5,211 bases of DNA, taken from assembly GCA_003526435.1 (NCBI GenBank), contig DPWF01000337.1, positions 11,516 to 16,726 of the forward strand. Direction: 5' to 3'. Positions 1 through 5,211 of this stretch are shown in pieces. The number at the start of each line of letters is the position of its first letter. The stretch's first letter is position 1. Origin of the DNA: Chitinophagaceae bacterium (GTDB lineage: Bacteria; Bacteroidota; Bacteroidia; Chitinophagales; Chitinophagaceae). The notes under the pieces were generated by a model, which worked only from the letters and a program-made list of their open reading frames with translations, made no database searches and was not told where the DNA came from. The position numbers were made by a program, and so were the translations under genes.

Positions 1-1027
1 GGAAAGAAAATAGTATCAACATCCTGTGTTGCACTTCAATCTGTTCCGGACCAAAGAATTTAGCGAGTCCCATACTCTGTGTAAAATATTCCGGAGCCTC
101 CCTCCATATACGTACTGCATGTTTTATGTATTGTTGAGGCTGCTCTAATGCAATACGTATAGGCTCTAACCCAAAAGGAAGAATCAGCAATACTACTATT
201 GTAATAAACGCAGACAGAAAACGAATGCTGTCTCTTTTTTGTTTCCGTATCAAAAACAGGTAAACCAGCATAGCAGGCAACCACCCTGCGATAGCATACC
301 GGCTCAATATACAAAGCGCAGCCGCAATGCCGACCAATAAAAAGTTTTCTGAAAGCAGGGCCAGTACCAATAGGCTGTAATAAAATACTACTATGCCTTC
401 TTCTGACAAACGAATAAAATTATGTGTTGTATCGGTGTATAGCCATAAACACAGAATACCAGCAACTAATAAAAGAACAGCTCCTGATATTTTTTGCCAA
501 TGCGCTTTCCAGTACAAAATGAAAATCGAAAAAGACAGGAATACTGCCAATGAAGTTATCCATCGCGGATCAAAACCAAATTTTACTGATAGCAGGAACG
601 GCATCCACATAGCAGGCAGATAAATGGGTTGAATACCATTCCATATTTCCTGAACAGGTTGATAAACCATTAACCAGTCGCCTTCTAAAAAACGTTGGCT
701 CATTACCTGCATAATGGGTATCATATCTGCATCGGTGTAAGAAAGCGGAGACTGATTGACCCACTGTTTTGTAAACAGAAACATAACTAATCCACCGAAC
801 AATAACATCATCAATTGGTAGGACCATACAGCCCGAAATTCATATACACCTGATGCTGTCCTGTTTTTTTTATCCGGTATACGTAATATAAAAAACGAAA
901 TTGCAACTCCACTAAGTGTGTATAGTACAGTTGCCAACGGAATAATAGCATTGAATTTCAGCGCATAAGTTACACAGAGTGTTTCGAGCAACAGGCAAAT
1001 TAACAGCCATTGTTTAATGGTGCGCAT
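1..1027 (-). CDS. Multi-pass membrane protein, GT-C/DUF2029-like glycosyltransferase (partial, C-terminus outside window)
   Basis: The frame is open from an ATG at 1027-1025 to the window edge (342 codons, no stop). An in-frame TAA at 1033-1031 makes this ATG the first possible start. The product is very hydrophobic, with candidate membrane segments near residues 6-22, 28-49, 69-87, 137-150, 156-173, 181-197, 213-242, 247-262 and 268-287. Between the third and fourth lies a loop containing YTDADMIPIMQ (Asp99, Asp101), followed by YLPAMWMPF. An acidic motif in the first large loop, then a Pro/Trp-rich segment and a later LSRYAIAGWLP motif (241-250), fit polyprenyl-phosphate-sugar-dependent GT-C transferases (DUF2029/GT87 type), which move sugars to acceptors on the outer face of the inner membrane. 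The open frame and membrane topology are directly visible; the enzyme class is inference from overall pattern. It could instead be an uncharacterised integral membrane protein. Donor and acceptor cannot be told. Confidence 0.8.
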   Translation of the reverse strand, partial: MRTIKQWLLICLLLETLCVTYALKFNAIIPLATVLYTLSGVAISFFILRIPDKKNRTASGVYEFRAVWSYQLMMLLFGGLVMFLFTKQWVNQSPLSYTDADMIPIMQVMSQRFLEGDWLMVYQPVQEIWNGIQPIYLPAMWMPFLLSVKFGFDPRWITSLAVFLSFSIFILYWKAHWQKISGAVLLLVAGILCLWLYTDTTHNFIRLSEEGIVVFYYSLLVLALLSENFLLVGIAAALCILSRYAIAGWLPAMLVYLFLIRKQKRDSIRFLSAFITIVVLLILPFGLEPIRIALEQPQQYIKHAVRIWREAPEYFTQSMGLAKFFGPEQIEVQHRMLILFSF

Positions 1028-1046
1028 CAGTTAGTTGTAATATATG

Positions 1047-1062
1047 ATTAAGTAAACTTAAT
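1047..1062. repeat. 16-bp palindrome, possible operator
   Basis: ATTAAGT-AA-ACTTAAT is a perfect 7-bp inverted repeat with a 2-bp centre, ending 19 bases upstream of the membrane-protein start codon. The short symmetric spacing suits a dimeric DNA-binding protein better than an RNA hairpin. It is purely A/T apart from one G-C pair per arm, so chance occurrence in AT-rich DNA is quite possible. Confidence 0.35.
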
Positions 1063-1072
1063 ACTTTATCTG

Positions 1073-1112
1073 TATAGAATAAGTAGCTTTTACTTCATTA
1101 TCTTATTCTATA
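1073..1112. repeat. Perfect 11-bp inverted repeat with 18-nt loop
   Basis: TATAGAATAAG (1073-1083) is the exact reverse complement of CTTATTCTATA (1102-1112). As minus-strand RNA it would form an 11-bp AU-rich hairpin. It is followed in that sense by CAGATAAAG rather than a U run, so it is not a typical intrinsic terminator. It may act as a weak transcript-end stem, an mRNA processing or stability element, or a protein-binding dyad. Confidence 0.5.
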
Positions 1113-1116
1113 TCCT

Positions 1117-1174
1117 TCAGTATACTTAGTGGCTACTATGCCATATGCAAATGAATTGCCACTTAAAATACTGA
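1117..1174 (-). repeat. Long imperfect hairpin (17-nt arms)
   Basis: Arms 1117-1133 and 1158-1174 are inverted repeats. In the minus-strand RNA, UCAGUAUUUUAAGUGGC pairs with GCCACUAAGUAUACUGA through 14 Watson-Crick pairs and one G-U, with two mismatches, around a 24-nt loop. It starts about 42 nt past the receptor stop codon. There is no U tract after it. It could protect the 3' end of the receptor mRNA or take part in a switch with the overlapping hairpin 1154-1191. Confidence 0.5.
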
Positions 1175-1191
1175 GATACAGTGAGGCAATT
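1154..1191 (-). repeat. Hairpin overlapping and competing with 1117-1174
   Basis: AATTGCC (1154-1160) and GGCAATT (1185-1191) are exact inverted repeats. In minus-strand RNA the stem extends by ACU/AGU after a 2-nt UC bulge, giving about 10 pairs. Its AGUGGC segment (1158-1163) is also an arm of the 1117-1174 hairpin, so the two structures cannot form together. It begins about 24 nt downstream of the receptor stop. Confidence 0.45.
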
Positions 1192-1215
1192 TGAGTATCA
1201 TCGCCCTTCGATTTC

Positions 1216-3555
1216 TTAATTCCCAATCCTGTTTCGTTCTTCACTACTTGATTGATCCATTCTCTTATTGGTAAACTTTTTTCCGAAACTAAAATTGTAG
1301 GAGAAAATCAACGCATAATTACGCGTTTGCCTTTTTTGATAAAATTCCGTGTGAACACCTAAATAATCTGTTTGAGCAGCTTCTCTTGTGACATTGAAAA
1401 TATCTGAAATGGAAAACCGCAACCTGGCTTTCCCTTTTATCATCCTTCGCGAAAAACCCAGGTCGGTATAGCAGAAATCAGCAGTTTTCGAATTTGCATT
1501 GACATAAGCCGACCTGTATTCAGTAGCCAGATCAATATCTACTACTCCCGGCCATTGAAAATTGTGTATCTGTCGTAAAGAAAAAGCAGTTCGCTTATTA
1601 CGAAAAGACTGTATGGTAAAATCAGCATGATACAATGAGAAACTATGATTGATTGTCCATGTTTTGGTAACACGTACAGGCGCCTCAATATTTATTCCAT
1701 AAGTACTGTTACGATCAATGTTCAGGTATTGGTTTTCAATTTTACCACTAACAGGTATCGTTAACTGCGAAATAATATCTGTAGTGAGTGACAGGTATGT
1801 AGTTAACGACCAACCCTTTCCCAATTGGGTGCCCAGCTCAAAATTATGGGTGTATTGTGGCGTAAGATTTGGATTCCCAATGATGGATATAATGGTACTC
1901 AATTGTAACCGATAAGGATTAAGTTCATTAAAAGCCGGGCGCTGCAACCTTCTTGCATAACTAAAAAAAATACCTGTTCCTTTTTGTTCATCCAGTATTC
2001 GTGATACAAATAAAGATGGAAATAGTCCGATATACGCTTTTGAAAAATCCGCAATCCCATTTGCTGATTTGCCTTTCGACCATGTTTGTTCTGCCCTTAT
2101 GCCTAATTTGATACTTGTTTTTTTAATGTTTTTTTCGATAGTACCGTAACCCATCAACAGGTTTTCATGATAAATAAAAGGTAAGTTGGCTACCCTGTTA
2201 TTCCTCCTGATACCCGCATATTTTATTCCTGAACGAAATTGCCATAGCTTATTCAACACTTGCACATGATCGGCCTGTGCAGAAAAAATATTTGTTTCGC
2301 TGGGTGTGTTACTGATCAGTATTTCATTCAATGTAGGGTCGCTATATATTCCTGTAAAAGTATTCAGCTCAGATCTATTACCTGTTGTGTATTCTGCTTT
2401 TAGCTTAAAGATTGAACCAATTGTATCTGTCTTTAACTGATAAAGGGCATTTGTACTTGTTTGAAACATGTTCCGTAACCAGTCCGTATAATTGGTTCCG
2501 GAAATTTGCTGTCCGGATGAACGACGTTGTTCTACTTCATTAAAAAATTCGTGGCGCATCTGTGTACCACCCATAACAGATTGTATAACCAACGACTGCT
2601 TTTCTGAGATATCGAACGCCATGCTTAGTCTGTACTGCTGTCTTCCATTATCGTTACGTCTTGTTCCTACACTGTTAAAATAACTGCCATCGGTGAAAAT
2701 GCTGGCGTTATTTCCATAAGAATGATTGAGGTCCTGTATCAAAGACAAACCTCCTGTTATATAAAAACTACCTGCTTTATAATCTGCCGACAAACCAGGT
2801 CCATACAAAGACGCATGGCCCTGTTGACGGTACTGCACAAAAACTGATCCGTTCAGACCATCCTTCCGGGCTTTCTTTAATACAATATGTACAATACCTC
2901 CTGCACCTGCTGCTTCGTACTCAGCGGGCGGATTGGGTATCACTTCAATTTTACTGATATCTTCTGATCGTAGTGTTTTTAAATATTCTGTCAGTTCGTC
3001 GCCTGTCATTCTTTGTACCACATCATTCACCATTACCGTTACAGACTGATTACCCCGTATTCGAATCCCACCATTGTTGTCAACCCATAACCCCGGCGAT
3101 CGTTGCAATACATCCAATGCCGAATTACCATTCGCCAGGAAACTATTTTCAACGTTAATGATATACCGGTCTGGCTTTCTTGTTACCAGTGGCCTATTGC
3201 TGGTTACTGTAACATTACCCAGTGTTAACGGCTCGGGTTCCAGAACAATATTTGTTAGTGATGTAGTATCGGGATATATAATCGTTTGCGCAGCAGACTT
3301 ATACCCCGGCAACGAAAAACGAAAAGAAAAATAAGCCGAACTGTCTGTTGCCAATGCAAATCTAAACTGCCCCGATTCATTGGTAGCAGTAAAACCCAAA
3401 CGTTGTTTATTTCGTTCAAGCACAACAGATACAAATGAAAGCGGTTTGCCATCGCTATCTGTTACTTTACCTGACATGACTATCTGCGCCGTTATAGATT
3501 GAATAGCACAGAGCGCCAGCCATAAGACCATCCATTTTTTTTGCATAAGGGGCAT
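1216..3555 (-). CDS. Outer-membrane beta-barrel protein with carboxypeptidase-regulatory-like domain and plug (TonB-receptor-like)
   Basis: This is a complete 779-residue protein from the ATG at 3555. Residues 1-23 look like a Sec signal peptide (KKW, hydrophobic core, cut near ITA|Q). Residues about 26-107 form a carboxypeptidase-regulatory-like beta-sandwich (SGKVTDSDGKPLSFVSVVLE), and about 125-228 a receptor plug with VLQRSPGL, IRIRGNQSVTVMVN and ISKIEVIPNPPAEYEAAGAG. The rest is a repetitive aromatic-rich beta-barrel ending in YALIFSYNFSFGKKF plus a short charged tail (SSSEERNRIGN). Layout and length match the 'outer membrane beta-barrel family protein' group of Bacteroidota (OMP_b-brl_3 type), related to TonB-dependent receptors. 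No clear TonB box or substrate signature is visible, so the ligand is unknown. In-frame alternative starts are ATG 3582, ATG 3546 and TTG 3597. I prefer 3555 for its AT-rich upstream bases with A at -3 and a normal signal-peptide n-region; 3546 is nearly as good. Its position after the kinase-regulator pair suggests control by it. Confidence 0.9.
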   Translation of the reverse strand: MPLMQKKWMVLWLALCAIQSITAQIVMSGKVTDSDGKPLSFVSVVLERNKQRLGFTATNESGQFRFALATDSSAYFSFRFSLPGYKSAAQTIIYPDTTSLTNIVLEPEPLTLGNVTVTSNRPLVTRKPDRYIINVENSFLANGNSALDVLQRSPGLWVDNNGGIRIRGNQSVTVMVNDVVQRMTGDELTEYLKTLRSEDISKIEVIPNPPAEYEAAGAGGIVHIVLKKARKDGLNGSVFVQYRQQGHASLYGPGLSADYKAGSFYITGGLSLIQDLNHSYGNNASIFTDGSYFNSVGTRRNDNGRQQYRLSMAFDISEKQSLVIQSVMGGTQMRHEFFNEVEQRRSSGQQISGTNYTDWLRNMFQTSTNALYQLKTDTIGSIFKLKAEYTTGNRSELNTFTGIYSDPTLNEILISNTPSETNIFSAQADHVQVLNKLWQFRSGIKYAGIRRNNRVANLPFIYHENLLMGYGTIEKNIKKTSIKLGIRAEQTWSKGKSANGIADFSKAYIGLFPSLFVSRILDEQKGTGIFFSYARRLQRPAFNELNPYRLQLSTIISIIGNPNLTPQYTHNFELGTQLGKGWSLTTYLSLTTDIISQLTIPVSGKIENQYLNIDRNSTYGINIEAPVRVTKTWTINHSFSLYHADFTIQSFRNKRTAFSLRQIHNFQWPGVVDIDLATEYRSAYVNANSKTADFCYTDLGFSRRMIKGKARLRFSISDIFNVTREAAQTDYLGVHTEFYQKRQTRNYALIFSYNFSFGKKFTNKRMDQSSSEERNRIGN

Positions 3556-3586
3556 ATTAAAAAATGGGGACCGGATAGACATCCAT

Positions 3587-3645
3587 CCCCGTACCAAAAA
3601 ACCAGTTATGAGACTGGCTATATAAAAGTAGCGGCTGGTACGGGG
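3587..3645 (-). promoter_or_regulatory. GC-rich 10-bp stem enclosing a small hairpin: candidate leader element of the receptor gene
   Basis: CCCCGTACCA (3587-3596) and TGGTACGGGG (3636-3645) are perfect inverted repeats 39 bp apart. As minus-strand RNA they form a strong stem enclosing the smaller hairpin at 3600-3619. The 3' arm ends 4 nt before the possible ATG at 3582 and about 30 nt before the preferred start at 3555, so folding could affect translation. Alternatively the dyad could be a protein-binding site in DNA. Pairing is seen directly; function is inference. Confidence 0.5.
3596..3619 (-). terminator. Terminator-like hairpin with U6 run between the regulator and receptor genes
   Basis: In minus-strand RNA, AGCCAGU and ACUGGUU pair (six Watson-Crick pairs plus one G-U) around the loop CUCAUA, and a run of six U (3601-3596) follows the ACUGG core. 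This resembles a short intrinsic terminator or attenuator. The stem is weak, two of the Us are used in the longest pairing, and it lies inside the 3587-3645 stem, so it may be only part of that fold. Confidence 0.4.
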
Positions 3646-3679
3646 GCAGGAAACCGGAATTGAGCAGTTGGTGGCTATA
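3603..3679. repeat. Composite direct repeat in the receptor upstream region
   Basis: CAGTT followed by TGGCTATA occurs twice on the plus strand: 3603-3622, with 7 bp between the two parts, and 3665-3679, with 2 bp between them. The 8-bp TGGCTATA copies start 57 bp apart. LytTR-family regulators often bind pairs of short direct repeats, so these are candidate sites for the neighbouring regulator. The unequal internal spacing and the large gap between copies weaken this. Confidence 0.3.
3623..3653 (-). promoter_or_regulatory. Weak candidate Bacteroidota-type promoter for the receptor gene
   Basis: On the minus strand TACTTTTA (3630-3623) resembles the -7 element TAnnTTTG except for the last base, and TTTC (3653-3650) sits 19 bp upstream where a TTTG -33 element is expected. 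Transcription from it would begin inside the leader hairpins, which does not sit well with an attenuator role for them. Both boxes are imperfect. Confidence 0.22.
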
Positions 3680-3707
3680 AATGCTTAACCTGCGATATTT
3701 CTGTATT

Positions 3708-4475
3708 TTATTTGCGGGGAATCAATGCTTTCAGAAGGATTTCTTTCTTAGATCTCGACACATCTACCGAGGATCCATCACTCATCACAAGACTTCCTCC
3801 CTCTCCTCTTACATAGGTTTTCACTTCATTGAGGTTTACGAGGAATGAATGATGTACACGAAGAAAATGAAAGTGTTCAAGCATCTCTTCTACCTCTTTA
3901 AGTGTACGCGATATAGTAAGTGTTTGTTTGGATTTTAGTATGAGTATGGTATAGTTACTGCTTGAATTACAATAAATAATATCGTTCACTGCTACGATCT
4001 GCAACCCCTCCATAGTGGGTAATGCAATTCGCCCGGCGCCAGACACATTTGCTGTTTGCTGGAATCTTGATAACAGGATATCCAGTTGTTGCGGCAGAGA
4101 TGGCTCAGCTCTTTCTGTAAATTTATTAACTGCATCTTTTAATTCATTTCCATCAACCGGTTTCAATAAATAGTCTAATGCACTGAAACGAATGGCCTGT
4201 ATAGCGTACTGATCATAGCTGGTAGTAAAAATTACTTCAAAACTGAAAGGCCTTAATGACTCCAATAAAGCAAAGCCATTCATATGGGGCATTTCCACAT
4301 CCAGGAAAATCAGTTGTGGCTGGTGTATTGCTACGAGTTGTTTTGCCTCTCTCGGGTCGTTACAAATAGCAGATACAACTACCTGCGGACACTGTCTGCC
4401 CAACAATGTTACCAATGCCTGGCAGGCATAGGGTTCATCATCAATAATAATGGCATGAATTTGTTGCTCATTCAT
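3708..4475 (-). CDS. LytTR-family response regulator (LytR/AlgR type)
   Basis: This is a complete 255-residue two-component response regulator. The receiver domain (about 6-122) carries the acidic pair Asp12-Asp13 in IIIDDEP, phospho-acceptor Asp59 in LIFLDVEMP, the conserved Thr84 in IFTTSYD and Lys105 in LLKPVD. A linker leads to a LytTR DNA-binding domain (about 150-250) with IIYCNSSSNYTILIL, FLRVHHSFLVNL and a C-terminal DVSRSKKEIL. All key receiver residues are present and the length is usual for the family. The ATG overlaps the TGA of the kinase gene by ATGA, indicating translational coupling and marking the kinase as its phosphodonor. LytTR proteins bind short direct repeats upstream of targets; the receptor gene next downstream is the obvious candidate, though no consensus site is certain. 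Its stop is followed by about 150 bp without a gene. Family assignment is firm; the regulon is inferred. Confidence 0.96.
   Translation of the reverse strand: MNEQQIHAIIIDDEPYACQALVTLLGRQCPQVVVSAICNDPREAKQLVAIHQPQLIFLDVEMPHMNGFALLESLRPFSFEVIFTTSYDQYAIQAIRFSALDYLLKPVDGNELKDAVNKFTERAEPSLPQQLDILLSRFQQTANVSGAGRIALPTMEGLQIVAVNDIIYCNSSSNYTILILKSKQTLTISRTLKEVEEMLEHFHFLRVHHSFLVNLNEVKTYVRGEGGSLVMSDGSSVDVSRSKKEILLKALIPRK
4472..4475 (-). other. ATGA stop-start overlap coupling kinase and regulator
   Basis: The regulator ATG (4475-4473) and the kinase TGA (4474-4472) share two bases within ATGA. This arrangement usually gives translational coupling by reinitiation and so near-equal amounts of the two partners. 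No Shine-Dalgarno-like sequence is evident before it. Confidence 0.85.
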
Positions 4476-5211
4476 ACTTCTTTACTTTTTATAGACAGAA
4501 TTACTTTCGTACCTGTTACATTTCCACTTTCATCTTTTACATCTTCAATCAAAAAAGAGCCTGATGCTTTTGTATCATTATTAAATAAAGCAAGCCTTTC
4601 TGTTGTTAAGGCCAGCCCGAAAGAGCCTTGTTTCTCTGGCATCTTTGTTCGAATGGCAGCGGCCCTTGCCATTCCTATTCCATTATCGGTAATGGTACAA
4701 ACCATTGCGTCAGCTTTCATTACAAGATCAATGACCAGACTCCCTTTTCCTTCGTTGTGTAAAAGGCCGTGCCAGATAGCATTTTCGCAAAATGGCTGGA
4801 GAATAAAAGAAGGCACCTGTATCATCGATGGTTGTATGGTAGCATCGTATCGAATATGATAATCGAATGCATCTTTAAATCGCAGTTGTTCCATCTCAAG
4901 ATAAAGTTTGAGCATATCCAGTTCTTCTTCCAAACTTATCTGATTTTTTTCAGCGTTAACCAATACGAGGCGAATCAATCTGGAAAAACGGGTAAGATAA
5001 TCAGAAGCAGCATCTGTTTCACCTTGCAATATAAAATGATTGATCGCGCTCAGGCAATTAAAAATAAAATGCGGATTCATCTGTGCACGAAGGGCCTGCA
5101 TTTTCAGCTCATCTGAACGTTGCTGCAATTTCAATTTCTCATGTTTGTGCCGAAGTACTAAAATGAGAATAATAAAAGCAGCCATTAAACTCAATAATAA
5201 AATCCCCCATT
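4472..5211 (-). CDS. LytS/YehU-type sensor histidine kinase (partial, N-terminus outside window)
   Basis: The frame is open through the window edge, giving 245 complete residues before TGA; a TTG at 5194 is internal, not the start. Numbering from the first whole codon (Trp, 5209-5207), residues 1-19 are a hydrophobic membrane segment (WGILLLSLMAAFIILILVL), followed by RHKHEK and a probable coiled coil leading into the kinase core. The phospho-acceptor is His47 in QMNPHFIFNCL, the signature of the His_kinase (PF06580) family. The ATPase part shows the N box FCENAIWHGL (Glu142, Asn143), the G1 box TDNGIGM from Asp175, a GSFGLAL glycine motif and a final GTKVILSI strand. It autophosphorylates and passes phosphate to the coupled LytTR regulator. 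The sensory part is not in the window: many relatives carry transmembrane, TPR or beta-propeller sensors, so the signal cannot be inferred. The family call is firm. Confidence 0.95.
   Translation of the reverse strand, partial: WGILLLSLMAAFIILILVLRHKHEKLKLQQRSDELKMQALRAQMNPHFIFNCLSAINHFILQGETDAASDYLTRFSRLIRLVLVNAEKNQISLEEELDMLKLYLEMEQLRFKDAFDYHIRYDATIQPSMIQVPSFILQPFCENAIWHGLLHNEGKGSLVIDLVMKADAMVCTITDNGIGMARAAAIRTKMPEKQGSFGLALTTERLALFNNDTKASGSFLIEDVKDESGNVTGTKVILSIKSKEV

Larger units (their letters stand above)
1028..1215. other. 188-bp non-coding gap rich in inverted repeats
   Basis: This AT-rich stretch lies between the receptor stop and the start of the membrane-protein gene, both on the minus strand. 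I see no convincing coding frame, no tRNA-like fold and no match to the Bacteroidota -7 consensus TAnnTTTG on the minus strand. It holds at least four dyads, listed separately at 1047-1062, 1073-1112, 1117-1174 and 1154-1191. None is followed by a strong T run in the minus-strand sense, so a classical intrinsic terminator is not evident. A promoter for the downstream gene is likely here but I cannot place it. Confidence 0.6.

Noticed and set aside
60..827. Open frames of about 76-85 codons on both strands within 60-827
   Set aside because: They are out of frame with the long membrane-protein frame that runs unbroken from 1027 to the window edge, and show no recognisable domain.
1073..1112. 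Intrinsic terminator for the receptor gene
   Set aside because: The stem is AU-rich and no U run follows it in the minus-strand direction, so it is reported only as an inverted repeat.
3255..3452. 65-codon minus-strand frame
   Set aside because: It is an alternate frame inside the conserved regulatory-like domain of the receptor gene.
3587..3645. Inverted repeats as ends of a tiny mobile element
   Set aside because: Only 59 bp in all, with no flanking target duplication seen and no transposase; a structured leader explains it better.
4284..4859. 191-codon open frame on the plus strand
   Set aside because: It lies antisense across the well-supported kinase and regulator genes, has low-complexity non-domain sequence, and is explained by the codon pattern of the opposite strand.
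4769..5116. 115-codon plus-strand frame
   Set aside because: It is antisense to the conserved His47 and ATPase regions of the kinase, with no independent coding signal.
5192..5194. TTG at 5194 as the kinase start
   Set aside because: The same frame stays open to the window edge and the upstream codons (WGILLL) extend the membrane segment, so the gene continues beyond the window.

Overview
The window reads as a chromosomal segment from a member of the Bacteroidota, most likely a Chitinophagaceae- or Sphingobacteriia-type organism. This is inferred from gene content, not from a phylogenetic marker: a large outer-membrane beta-barrel protein with an N-terminal carboxypeptidase-regulatory-like domain and plug, a LytS-type histidine kinase paired with a LytTR response regulator, moderately AT-rich DNA, and starts without clear Shine-Dalgarno sequences. 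All four genes lie on the minus strand, so transcription runs from high to low coordinates.

In transcription order: (1) 5211-4472, the C-terminal part of a membrane-anchored LytS/YehU-family sensor kinase, whose start lies outside the window; (2) 4475-3708, a complete LytTR response regulator overlapping the kinase stop by an ATGA tetranucleotide; (3) a gap of about 110-150 bp (depending on the receptor start) with nested inverted repeats, a terminator-like hairpin and a short direct repeat; (4) 3555-1216, a complete TonB-receptor-like outer-membrane beta-barrel protein; (5) a 188-bp gap (1215-1028) with four dyad structures; (6) 1027-1, the N-terminal 342 codons of a multi-pass membrane protein resembling GT-C/DUF2029-type glycosyltransferases, running off the window.

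The kinase and regulator almost certainly form one phosphorelay: kinase His 47 (window numbering) to regulator Asp 59. The receptor lies immediately downstream on the same strand, so it is the natural candidate target or partner, but nothing in the sequence identifies ligand or signal. The membrane protein beyond the second gap may be a separate unit. The coding genes belong to known families. The least explained material is the two structured intergenic regions, above all the leader in front of the receptor, where a 10-bp GC-rich stem ends a few bases before one of its possible start codons. No RNA genes, CRISPR arrays, insertion sequences or phage genes were seen.
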